Assembly: GCF_052324685.1 (NCBI RefSeq) | Contig: NC_135212.1 | Coordinates: 5,155,921-5,219,920, forward strand | DNA length: 64,000 nt | From: Brachyhypopomus gauderio | Taxonomy: Eukaryota; Chordata; Actinopteri; Gymnotiformes; Hypopomidae | Reading direction: 5' to 3' | Shown: positions 52,152 to 63,533 of the stretch, one piece after another | Numbering within the stretch: position 1 is the first letter of the stretch | Layout of the letters: every line of letters starts with the position of its first letter | Made by a program: the position numbers and the translations under genes | Notes under the pieces: model-generated | What the model saw: only the letters and a program-made list of their open reading frames with translations | What the model was told of the DNA's origin: nothing | Database searches by the model: none

Positions 52152-52398
52152 GCTGCTCTGTGGATTACTCACTGAGGGCTAGAACTTTAGGGCAATGGCT
52201 GTTGTAAAATGTGGTATACTAATAAATTTGACTTTGACCCATAGAAAACTAAGGTTATGCACATTTACCTTGTTCTCTATTAGAAAAAGTAACTCTAGGC
52301 CAACTAAGGTGCTGTTTTGGCTATTTCTGATCAGTTTTTCAGTGGACAATGGTCACAGCTGAAAGCAGAGGCTCATGGGATGCGATTCAGTCCTGTCT

Positions 52399-55300
52399 TC
52401 AGGCCTTCTTCTTCTTCAGTGCTGCCAAATACATCTCAAGGTACTTCTGGTTTGAATCTTTCGTGACGAAGTCGACAAAGTTTTTAACGTCAGCTTCCCT
52501 GTTCGCTAGCAGCTTGTCAACCGTGGGTTTCCTCATCATGGACTTGCTGATCTCCTGGGCGTGACCTGCAGACAGCACACATCACACACTTCAGGAACGA
52601 TCCACTTCAAGACACCATGCCTTCATCTTTACTCTACATCCATCAAAAATGAATCTTCATGAAGACATACACTGATGTCAGTCATTTAAGTGTAGATAAA
52701 AGTGTATAACTGACCTGGGATGGTCAACCACTTGGCCAGAGTGTTCGTAGCCGTGCTGAGAACTTTGTCCTCGGGAACAAGCTGGTCCACCAGGCCAATC
52801 TTCAGAGCTTCTGGAGCACTGTACATTATGCCCATCTGAAGAGAAAGCTCTGTTGTTCTGTGACCCACTATATTCACCAAAGTATCCTTTAACCTGAGAC
52901 AGGTACCAGACAGCAGGTTTCCCTATTCATGCTTTTAAAATTAGAATCCAAAAGACAACTGACATTAGGACAGCTAAGTGTTATTATATAGTGCCAACAG
53001 GCATACAAAAATGATTAGAAATAAATAGTACCACATCAGCCAATAAAATACAAATAAGCTGTACATATTAGAACAATTAGAAATTTGCAAGTATTTTAAA
53101 TGACAAATTAAATACACTGAAAGTGGCATCGGTATATGTTGATGTATATGGTACATACAGGGGTGTCAATCTCTGTCCACTTAAAGTTCAGGCTCACATA
53201 TGATTCTCTCAGAAACGACTCAATGCATGAAATCTTAAATTTCACCACAATTCAATTTTGTCTTTGGTACAGCTCAAATCTATTTTCAAGTGAGACAATG
53301 CTAGCTTACATCTGCCCTAACTAGCTTGCCTCTGCTCTCCATACACACAGGCCTGCTCCCCCCTGCTACACACAGCTCTGGACTCAAAGAGGAGAATTAC
53401 ACATAGAAAAAAAGAGCGTAAATTGAGCTAAATATGAAACTGATTCAAACATTACAATGTCAGTGTTGTTGAACCTTTAGTTTAATCTCGAATGGCATCG
53501 ATGGTGCCTAATTGCTGAGAATCTTATATTATATCTTGCCATATTGATTATAGCCATGTACATCACTGACCAGAAGGGAGCCACAATGCCGAGCTGTGTT
53601 TCGTTGAGTCCAATGGCGTATCGAGGATCGTCAGCCATGATCCGGTAGTCACAACACATAGCCATTAAACAGCCCCCGGCAAAGCCGCTGCCCTGCAAAC
53701 AGCACAGGGAGTCAAACTGTGTCAAGAACAAGCAAACGCCTGAGCTTGGGAAAGCTACGGTGGCCAGAGAGGCTCAGGTCAAATGTCAGAAAAGTGTGCA
53801 GCTCACAGGACGCTCACATTGATGGCGGCGATGGTGAGCTTGCTATAGCTGTACAGTTTCAGCCAAATGTCCTGAAAGGCCTTCCAGAACGCCCCGCAGT
53901 GTTCAGGACCCGTCCCGTACATGTCCATGATGTCCAGGCCTGCTGAGAAAATCCTCGGCTGGGCCTGTGTTAAATAAATAAACAGTGTAGTAGCAGACAG
54001 GCAGACAGACAGGCAGACAGGCAGACAGACAGGCAGACAGACAGGCAGACAGACAGGCAGACAGGCAGGCAGACAGGCAGGCAGGCAGACAGACAGGCAG
54101 ACAGACAGGCAGACAGACAGGCAGACAGACAGGCAGACAGGCAGACGGACAGGCAGACGGACAGGCAGACAGACAGGCAGACAGACAGGCAGACAGACAG
54201 GCAGACAGGCAGACAGACAGGCAGACAGACAGGCAGGCAGACAGACAGGCAGACAGACAGGCAGACAGACAGGCAGGCAGACAGGCAGGCAGACAGGCAG
54301 GCAGACAGACAGACAGGCAGACAGACAGACAGACAGACAGGCAGGCAGACAGACAGGCAGACAGACAGGCAGACAGACAGGCAGACAGACAGACAGACAG
54401 ACAGGCAGACAGACAGGCAGACAGACAGGCAGACAGACAGGCAGACAGACAGGCAGACAGACAGGCAGACAGACAGACAGACAGGCAGACAGACAGGCAG
54501 ACAGACAGGCAGACAGACAGGCGTACTCCCTTGGCACATTTACATGCACATAAAAATCTGATCATAATCAGATTTCTCAAGTAATCTGATTATTGAAGTG
54601 GTCATGTAAATATCATACACTGATTTCTTAGATTGGAGCATGCCCTAGAAATTAAGGAATCTGCTAAAGAGAGATGAATTTTAAAACTCAGTAATCTGGT
54701 TTCTCAGTGCATGAAAATCCGTACTCTGATTTATTTTGGATTTCCCTACTCTGTGTATGCTCGCAAACAAGACCAGAGTGGAGGTGAAGGAACGTTATGG
54801 ATTTAAATGTAGCACCCACGAAATGTCTATTAAATATTGTGGGGAGATTTTGAAAAATTAGCAGTACATGCGCATGGAAATTAAGAATTAAAATTGTTCA
54901 CTATGAATAACCATAAAAAAATCAAGATCCACATTTATAAAAAGCCTGAAGACTGAAGTTTATGACACCATAATTCTGAGGGTCTTCCAGAATGGCTGGT
55001 TACAAATCAGATTACTGCCTGTCTCTTGCCTGAGAGATTATTGCCTGACTTTTCCCATTATGTGAATATCCAACCGCATGTAAACGCACAGATTGGATTC
55101 CTCATGAAATCAGATTTTCTGCAGTTATCGAATTATTAAGTGCCATGTATTTTGACCTTAATGAGGCAATTACAGGCCGACCTTAGTTTGTATGCAGATC
55201 AAGACTAAATTAAAAACTGAAACCATTAGCCTGCTCGCCAGTGTACAACCCTGTCGTGTCGTCCGAGCTCCCAGTGACTTACGGAGGTCAGAATGACGCC

Positions 55301-56416
55301 TCTGCAGCTCTTGTCGAGTTCAAGCTTCTCCAGACTGATGGAAAACTCCGTGAGAAAGTCAAGACCCATACTGTTGACAGGAGGATTCTGAAACTTCATT
55401 ACAGCAATGCCTGCGCACAAACGTCACAAGGAAAAAGACATGTAAAATCCATCTTCACATAACAGCACATTTGCAGTGCAGAACAGGAGGTGTGTGTGTG
55501 TGTGTGTGTGTGTTGGGGGGGGGGGGGGGGTGTTATACATTTTAAGGTGTCATCTCGTACCATTACTGCTGTCCAGTTCCACCTTGATTTTTGACGAAGT
55601 TGACATATTTCTGTTGTTGGAACCCAAGTGTGACCGTGCATAAGGTCTCCCATGTCTACAGCCTCCCGAGAGTGTAGAAAGAAACCCTGAGAGACACACG
55701 GTATGGAGCGTGTGTGAACACACACAGCTTATCCACAGTCTATTTACAGCTGCCACTAATATGCAGTTAGCCATGCATGGCTTTATTTCTCTACGTCATA
55801 CAACCGATACTACCTTGGTCGTTTATCTGTAATAAATTGCATAATTGCATATAAATTATCTGTAATTTATTTTAATCCTACAATTTTTACATATGCATAT
55901 GTACTCTTGGACGTGAAAACACCATACAAATGACCGAACCTTATAAAAATGTAATGCAACGTTAAGACGGATATGAATAAACATAATGTATAACTGTTTA
56001 CAGCAGTCCTCAAACATTCAATGATAATGGCGACACACATGCACGAACCCGAACCGACAATCCTAGCTCACCTATTCCACTATTTTTCCTGAAGGACATT
56101 TGACCTTTGCACTATTTTTCTGTGCAAGCATTTGCACTTCGCTTGGCTGACCTGTAAAATCAGGATCGGGTGATCTGGTTTAGGTCACTAAAAACATTAG
56201 GAGCGATTTTCACTTGGCTGTTCCGACTATTATTTTCGTGGAGGACTGCTCACCTTTGTCCTACTTTTCGTGCAAATATTTGCCACGGTTTAATTTGGTT
56301 AGACATTTATCAGATAGTCGTAAAACAATGCCACGAATAGTGAAATCGAGTAACAAATATTAAACAAACGTACCAGAAAACTCCAACCTTGCAACTTGTC
56401 TCAATATAGTTGCCAT
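52399..56416 (-). CDS. eci1: Enoyl-CoA delta isomerase 1, mitochondrial, copy B
   Basis: Coding exons in transcript order: 56416-56374, 55686-55561, 55410-55283, 53964-53818, 53692-53571, 52893-52715, 52565-52399; 303 aa, same exon sizes and phases as copy A, no stop or frameshift. The first three exons encode the same protein as copy A. Later exons differ: WKAFQDIWLKLYSYSKL here for WKAVQDMWLKLYGFSKI, GSGFAGGCL for GASPAGGCL, LKDTLVNIVGHR for FKETMVNTVGHR, and DSNQKYLEMYLAALKKKKA at the end. The catalytic GLNETQLGI is unchanged. Some copy-B residues (LKDTL) are closer to human ECI1, while at the oxyanion segment copy A (SPAGG) is closer. The intron before exon 4 carries the expanded CAGACAGG array. 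Both copies look functional. Confidence 0.95.
53993..54522. repeat. Expanded CAGACAGG array in eci1 copy B
   Basis: About 530 bp built from CAGA and CAGG tetranucleotides, mostly in 8- and 12-base higher-order patterns (GGCAGACAGACA), with a few CGGA variants near 54147-54165. It lies 28 bp upstream (transcript sense) of the exon-4 acceptor. All three minus-strand frames are open through it (Cys/Leu/Ser/Val/Pro repeats), which is a composition artefact. Confidence 0.96.
55490..55530. repeat. GT run plus poly-G next to eci1 copy B exon 2
   Basis: About 24 bp of GT followed by about 16 G. Copy A has a longer GT run (50111-50152) and a poly-G interrupted by one A (50154-50169) at the same place, showing independent slippage after duplication. 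Confidence 0.9.
56101..56113 (-). promoter_or_regulatory. DR1-like motif in eci1 copy B intron 1
   Basis: Identical to the motif at 50707-50719 in copy A (minus strand AGTGCA-A-AGGTCA). Confidence 0.35.
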
Positions 56417-56799
56417 GTCGCGAGCTTCCTTCCCGTGACGTCGACGTTCGAGGGTATGACCGCCAGTGATGACGAATTACACCGGATAAACGTCACAGAT
56501 AAACAACCATCGAGAGAGGGGGAACGCGGTGGATGAAATCTGTTTTTGGTTTTGTTTTGATGCGAAACTCAAAACAAAAAATAAATTACATGTTCATGCA
56601 AGTAGTACATTTCTGTACTGTTAAAAATACAATACGGGTACTATGTCTCAGTAATGCTTCGTATCAATGACTTTACATCTTTATTATATACTTTATAATT
56701 TTATAATATCATTAGAAAATATATTGTCGTAAAATTATTGTATGTAATGGACGTATACAGATTATCATATATACATTTTAGGGGAAAAAATGTATGAAG

Positions 56800-58327
56800 G
56801 CAAGCTTTATTGGTGGACTTTATTTAAAAAGACAAGATGCACAATGTACAGTAAATCTTAGGCTATGATATTTTAGTCAATGAATCACAAGCTGAAGACC
56901 AGACTGTTGCTGTCCCTGACCGTCCCGATTCGAGTTTGACAGGTCAGAAATGAAAAACCACGACAAGGCTGTCCCAAGTACAACAAAACAGAAAGAGAGA
57001 AAAACAAGAACAAATTCTCGGTAACATGCAGTGTACCGCGATATTTAGGATCACTGTTATGAAAATAATTACATAATCACATCTAGTTATGAAAATAATT
57101 ACATAATCACAACTATATTCATTTTAGGAAAACATATATTATGGGAAATATTTATGGGCTTTCTTTTAAACAGGGTTTTTTTTTTTTGTTTGTTTGTTTT
57201 TTGTTTTTTTTAGCAGACTACTCAAGTTCTGTCTGTGGTATCACAGTTATCAAGACTCTTTCCAAGATAATTACAGAAGACATTCAGCTGTTAAGTTTCT
57301 CTGTGCGTTTCTCTGTGCGTTTCACACCTGTAAGTTTCTTACAGGTGTAAGTTTCTTACAGGTGTTCCTGTAAGTTTCTTACAGGTGTGAATCTCACCTG
57401 TAAGAGCTTCATATCATTACACATGCACTTTTTGCGTATTCTATAACTATTTTACATCTTAAAAAAGCATCTCTCAAAACATTGTTTTCTGGAATGGCGC
57501 CATTAATTTTCCACACACTAGTTCACAGCTTGGCACGTGACTATGAGTCAAAAGTGAATAAATGAATTCAGACAAGAAGCCCGAGACCAGAGGCATGTGT
57601 TCACTTCATCATTTTAGCAAACATACGAGGTGTTGAATTCAATTATATATATGTATGTATGGACATATATTTGAAAAGCTCTAATATGAAATGAAAGCTG
57701 AAACAACAAAGAAGAAGGAACGCTGTGGAAGTAAACACTCATATAAAAATTCAAGCTCTGGAAAGGAGGGCGTTTGGTGTTTCCTGTACACAACCCGACT
57801 TAGCACAGGTGCCTCGTGTCAGCACGGACGTCGCCTCTGTGAATCCCCCACGAGGCCTCCGTGATGGTCTGAATACAGAACCAGCACAGGAGGACGGCCA
57901 CTGCACGATCGGATCAAATTCGAGCATGCGGCGTTCGGCTGGCGAGCTCCAGAAACAACTTTAAATGCATCTCAAGAATACAGACATCGTAATACATTTA
58001 CAGTTCAAGACACAAACTAGCCTGAGATCACAGGCAGGAGGAATTTTGTCTGTTGTCTATACAGCCGGTAACATGTTCTTTAGGAAATAAGTCTCATCTA
58101 ATAACCTGCAATTCACTGTATATACTTTAGTGCCTACAATTCCGTGGTCCTAAAATGAAAGTACTGTATATTTGCATCAATTTTACCCTCACATAGTAAC
58201 AAAAGATCCATTCATGACCCCATCCCCACTCCACGGCTAAGCTAAACCCCACTCTGTGCACCTTCCTTAAGCTCAGCAGGCCCTGGCGGCGACGCAGGTG
58301 CCTGTGAGACCGATAGAGGGCGCTGTT
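56800..58327 (-). other. arhgdig: arhgdig 3' untranslated region (inferred)
   Basis: It follows the stop codon at 58328-58330. Minus-strand AATAAA hexamers at 56806-56811 and just upstream (56818-56824) are candidate poly(A) signals, giving a 3' UTR of about 1.5 kb. It contains a poly-T stretch (57175-57211) and a cluster of short perfect hairpins (57325-57398). Confidence 0.5.
57325..57398. repeat. Cluster of CACCTGTAAG/CTTACAGGTG hairpins
   Basis: CACCTGTAAG-TTT-CTTACAGGTG (57325-57347) is a perfect 10-bp inverted repeat with a 3-base loop. GTAAGTTTCTTACAGGTG follows, then CCTGTAAGTTTCTTACAGG, and a final CACCTGTAAG at about 57405-57414. The stem-loop is repeated about three times in 80 bp. 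Confidence 0.8.
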
Positions 58328-60070
58328 TCACTCGGTGCTGTCCCAGTCCTTCTTGATATGCAGGTTCCACTCCCAGGACAGGTGGTCCGTCTTGTCGTCA
58401 TCCGTGAAGTAGGACTTGATGTGGTAGCTCCCGCGGACAATCAGGCCCTTGGGAGCCTCTTCCACAGGCGTCATGAACTCGTGTTCCTCCACCCGCGGCC
58501 CGTAGCTTCCCACCATGTACACGGCTTTATCCACTGGAAAAAAAGAGATCCAGTGTGCATGGACCAGAGATTGTTTGGTGGACGTGTGTTTGTCCAGTGT
58601 TAGGGCTTAATTTAGTTGCAGTTCTGTATCAGACCTAGGAGATCCTTCCCTGGGTGTTCTACCCTTCTGGAGAGTTTATAGCCTTCTCAAAACCTCGACT
58701 CACTGGATCAGGTGTGAGATAAAGGGCAGAGATGAACTGGGCCGTGAGGTTTATCTCCAGGAGCACGGTTAGTGTCAGCTGATCTAGGACAATTACTCTG
58801 CTGTATGAGGAAGTGAGTACACTGACACTGAAATAAATACTCCTTCTGCCCATGTGGCATCCTATCAGATGATGCCTGAAATGTTTTATGAACACAACAG
58901 CGACAACGGCGACAACGGAACGGTGTAAATTCTGATCGCACTGCTGATCCAGATCCATTATTCTAACATCAGCAGCAGGCCAGACCCCGAGTGAATTTTC
59001 CCAGCGCATTAAAATTCGCAGCGGTGTACGTCCTTACCTCGAAGTCCTTTCCTGTAGGTCAAATGAACGTACTTCAGGCCAGACACAATTTCCTTATTGA
59101 CCTGATAAGGGCAGACAGAGGGGAACACATGCAGTACAATGAATGCTATTAGTTTAAGATCCTTGCCTTCATTCTCTGGCCCGCATGGGTTCCTATTAAA
59201 CTGCTGTAACACCCACCAGACACCAGGTGGCGACAGTATCAGTAATCTGGGATACCGTAGTGCTAGCTGGTCCCCACAAATCTAAATTTGGCTTGGTTTC
59301 CTTGTGATGGTTATGTATACTTTACTATGTCAAAATGAATTGATTTAGTCTTGTTTCATGATCTGTCCTACCCAGAGGAGTGAAGATGCTTCGTTATAGG
59401 CTAGCTTTTATTTTTAGTTTATCTTTAGTTATTCTGTGAAATCAAGAGATCACAGAATCCTACAGTTGCTCTGACTGGCAGACACTACAGAGTAACTTTT
59501 TAAACATAACAAAAAGAACCTTCCAGACTAAATACGTTTAAAAACAAAACAAATAAAGCCATTTTGTGCTTGATGCCATGCCACAAAATGCTTATGATGG
59601 TTCTTTTGTTAGTGAATATAGGCTTGGGAAAACATCTAAACACACTTCTCATCACCGCCCTCTGGGACTGACCAGTTAAAACAAACAAATAAACTCACTG
59701 TTTGCCATCAGACCTTACTTCATATTACCAACTGGTCCAATTCTGGAAAGCACATCTACCTAGAAACGCTATGAAATTCTTTAAAAGATAGAATAAACTA
59801 ACCTAATGTACCATTTAATGATAGCTACCATCTAATCTTTCATCTACCACTCCCACCTTGCCTATTATAAGCACTAATTGAAAAAGAATTTAAAATTAGT
59901 ACTTATATGCTACAAAAGTTGTGTCAATCATAGGAAGGAGCACCTTGGTCACAAATGAGGTGTTTCTTTTTCTTTAGCTATGTCATACTTCACCTTGAAG
60001 TGAATCTTCACCCTGTAGTCTACACCCTCCTTCATGGTGAACGTCTGTTTCTTCAGAGCGTCAAGGTCGC
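58328..60070 (-). CDS. arhgdig: Rho GDP-dissociation inhibitor (arhgdig-like), C-terminal three exons
   Basis: Recognised coding exons in transcript order: 60070-59994, 59101-59038, 58533-58328. They encode the immunoglobulin-like isoprenyl-binding domain: [20 protein letters not shown], then [44 protein letters not shown] and [14 protein letters not shown], ending IKKDWDSTE. RhoGDIs extract prenylated Rho GTPases from membranes and hold them inactive in the cytosol. The order next to DNASE1/ECI1 orthologues (human 16p13.3) favours ARHGDIG over ARHGDIA; sequence alone ([12 protein letters not shown]) would also allow arhgdia. The N-terminal exons with the regulatory arm were not found up to 64000 and probably lie beyond. 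Confidence 0.9.
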
Positions 60071-60610
60071 CTGTATGAAAACATCGTTCGACAAAACACC
60101 TGCCATTACTTCATCGTGTCTCAGCTACACACGTAGTGGTCTGGACGAATACAGCAGAAGTCACCGGAGTTGCGGGAGTAAATGTTAGCCTCAGTTCAGC
60201 TGGGCTCGCTGTAAAAAGGCTTCTGTTCAAGAGCAGCGGCCACTGTGTTATCATTGTATCTCTCGAATTTGCCCTAAGTGCTTTATAATGGATTCTAGAG
60301 AGCAAAGATGGAGTAGAAAACAGAGACAGAAGAATGTTAAAAGTGGGTGCAGGAAAACAATGAGGGTGATGGGCTAGGGAGGCTGTGTTAAGAACAGACT
60401 AACCTAATTACCCAACACAGCTCTCATTTTATTTTGGTAGGACTCTTGTATCTTGTGCATTTGGGTGATTCGGCGGAAATAACCCGTAGGGAAGATCTCG
60501 CAGTAGCTTCACTGTACCATTATCTGCAATCTCTCTTCCATGTGGGTGCACATAGAAATCGCCTGAGCCATAATCTCCATGCACTATACTGAACCACACG
60601 CACATACACA

Positions 60611-60700
<90 letters not shown>

Positions 60701-61293
60701 GATTATTTATCTTTCTTACATACTAAAAGGATCAAAGAGGGTCCTATAGGTCAATGGGTGATCGTGCCAACATGTTTTATTAATATTAATCATAAAAATA
60801 ATAATAATTATGGGTTCTGGCATGTTAATTTTTTTTCCCTAAACCTCAGATGAATTCCCACTGCCTTGGGAGGTTAGCCCAGACTTACTAGTTTACCCGT
60901 TGCTGCTACAAAGAGTCTCAACTTCAAAGCCACAGCCAGAGCATGGCAGGCCCATTTGTATAATGGCTTACAGAAGCACATTTGAGAGGTTCTTCTCAAT
61001 TCACTCCTCAGGCAAACAGAACTGGGAAGGGGGGGGGGTCTAAGTGGGAAATGTGTCTTTATGGGGGTATAAAATGGGCCAACAGCACAGCAGCATAGTA
61101 GCCAGCTCTCTAGGAGTACGGACATCAACCAGAGGTTGCCAACTTTAGAACGGCAACAACAAAATCCCCCTTTCTCTGTTTTCCTCTCTCATCAAGCCCC
61201 GGGGAAATGTGTTTGTGATCTGCAGACAGCCGGCAGTCTGGAGGAGAAACAGCCAGATAGAAGAAGGTTGATGCTGAGGGATACTGCCCTGCC

Positions 61294-61390
<97 letters not shown>

Positions 61391-61736
61391 CATATAGTAA
61401 AGATAAGCCACCTCTCTTCCCCTCTGTGCCACACTCTCACCTTCATTAATAACAAAGAAACAGATTGCTGCACAAGAAGCCTTGGGCAAACGCTCTATAT
61501 TGTTGAAAAATTAATTTGCACAACCCCCCTCCACTCAGACTGCTTCGATTAGCTAGCTAGCATGCTACACTGTACAGGTTTGTGGTGGTAGAAGCATTTT
61601 CTGAGTCAATATGTTTATAATACATTAGTTACATTCTCAGTGGAGGGGGTGGGGGAGGGGCAGTAATAATCACCTCAGGACAGCTACTGACTACCCCAAT
61701 ACTGCATCCCCTACACAGTATGGGATAATATCATAC

Positions 61737-61832
<96 letters not shown>

Positions 61833-62713
61833 GGCAAATACAGACAATGAATACAGACAATGAATATACTGATGAACCACTGCAGTCTAACGGGACCCCG
61901 TATTCTTATATGTAATTGTGTAAACAAACCGTGACAAATGACTTCTGTAAACCGACTCCAGATAAGGAATCGCATATTAGAGTAGAGACACGAGAAGATA
62001 TATATGCTACGCATCCTCAAGAAAGCAAAGCGTCCACATCCTGGTATAGCAGGCTCCATCTGCTGCCACTCAGAGAGATGTCAGCCTATCGGACATCTAT
62101 ACAGCCATCAGCATCTTCTCCTCTGAGCACGACGCCGTGTGGTTAGGTGCAGAGACAGGCCTGATGCCTATCACAGGAAACGTGTCCAGCTGCCAGTGGA
62201 GATTAGAGTCAGAGGAGACACTCACTACAACGACTGCGGGAATATAAAGTGACTAGAAATGTGTGCGGAGCGGTAGAGACGGAGAGGTGAGCTTCCTCCC
62301 GGAGGACTCCCGGCCTTATTCTTATGCTTTGAATTGGGGCCGAAATGTCCGTGTGCTTAGATATGGCCCGGCTCCAAGAATTAAATTAAGAGTGGCCCGA
62401 TCCTGACGTGGGTGGGGTCGAACCGACGATGCTGCGCTGATGATCTGTGAAGATCAAGGCACGATCAGGACCTTTCTGTGACCCGAAGGTGACCTTTCAA
62501 CCCTTCGAGCGTGTGCTCAGCCCGTCCCACAGACAGTGGTTCCGCTCTGTCTGATCTCCCCCCGTCCCCGCAACAGGGTCAGAATTCGTCCGCTGCCAAT
62601 TGGGATGGCAATCGTCTGACTGTGCAGCGCCCCCTACAGGTGGAACGTCTACAATAGCGCGCAACACATCTTTGATATGTTTGAATCTACACAAACATCG
62701 ACAAAGCCAAAAT

Positions 62714-62771
<58 letters not shown>

Positions 62772-63035
62772 TCAAATAAGGAAATGGAAGCTTCCCCTGG
62801 TTGATGAACTGCATTGCCATGCCTTACACCCTTGTGGGTGTGCTAAATTTATGATCTTAAGCTCTGCTGCAAGAGTGGCAGTTAAGCGGAAAGGGAAGTT
62901 GGGTGCAGAACGCGGCTCGCTGTGACGGCAAGTATTTCCTGCAGAACCATTGCACCAGCCCCAACCGCAGATTCACTTCTGATTTTTTTTCTCTTAAAGG
63001 TTAAAAAGAGCTGAAATATCTCTGCGTCTCAGCGC
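60071..63035. other. Upstream part or intron of arhgdig with simple repeats
   Basis: No exon was recognised. Contents: a CA run with TACA interruptions (60600-60698), a TC run (61297-61391), a pure AT run of about 90 bp (61740-61825) and a CA run of about 55 bp (62714-62768). A minus-strand frame at 60429-60600 is open next to the CA run, with non-repetitive composition (VHGDYGSGDFYVHPHGREIA), but has no known match. Confidence 0.45.
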
Positions 63036-63036
63036 C

Positions 63037-63533
63037 GCCTCGCTGGGGGGAGACCGTCTCGCTGGGGGGAGACCGCCTCGCTGGGGGGAGACCGTCTCGC
63101 TGGGGGGAGACCGTCTCGCTGGGGGGAGACGGTCTCGCTGGGGGGAGACCGCCTCGCTGGGGGAGACGGTCTCGCTGGGGGGAGACGGTCTCGCTGGGGG
63201 GAGACCGCCTCGCTGGGGGAGACGGTCTCGCTGGGGGGAGACGGTCTCGCTGGGGGAGACCGCCTCGCTGGGGGGAGACCGCCTCGCTGGGGGGAGACCG
63301 TCTCGCTGGGGGGAGACCGCCTCGCTGGGGGGAGACCGTCTCGCTGGGGGGAGACCGCCTCGCTGGGGGGAGACCGCCTCGCTGGGGGAGACCGCCTCGC
63401 TGGGGGGAGACCGTCTCGCTGGGGGGAGACCGTCTCGCTGGGGGGAGACCGTCTCGTTGCGGGGAGACCGCCTCGCTGGGGGGAGACCGTCTCGCTGGGG
63501 GGAGACCGTCTCGCTGCGGGGAGACCGCCTCGC
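63037..63533. repeat. 21-bp minisatellite, about 24 copies, with internal inverted repeat
   Basis: The unit is CTCGCTGGGGGGAGACCGTCT or ...GACCGCCT. Several units have five instead of six Gs (20 bp), and a few read TCGTTGCGGGG or TCGCTGCGGGG. Many units contain GAGAC-C-GTCTC or GAGAC-G-GTCTC, a perfect 5-bp inverted repeat. The minus strand is open through the array (185 codons), but the 20-bp units shift its frame among repeat readings, so it is not coding. Confidence 0.95.

Noticed and set aside
53803-54580. Three minus-strand frames of 189-248 codons rich in Cys, Leu, Ser, Val and Pro
   Set aside because: They are translations of the CAGACAGG array; the only coding part is eci1 copy B exon 4 at 53818-53964.
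62396-62466. tRNA-like segment on the minus strand
   Set aside because: TCCTGAT and GTCAGGA could pair as an acceptor stem and GGTTCGACCCC resembles a B box, but the T-arm does not pair, the spacing is wrong and no D-arm or anticodon arm fits.
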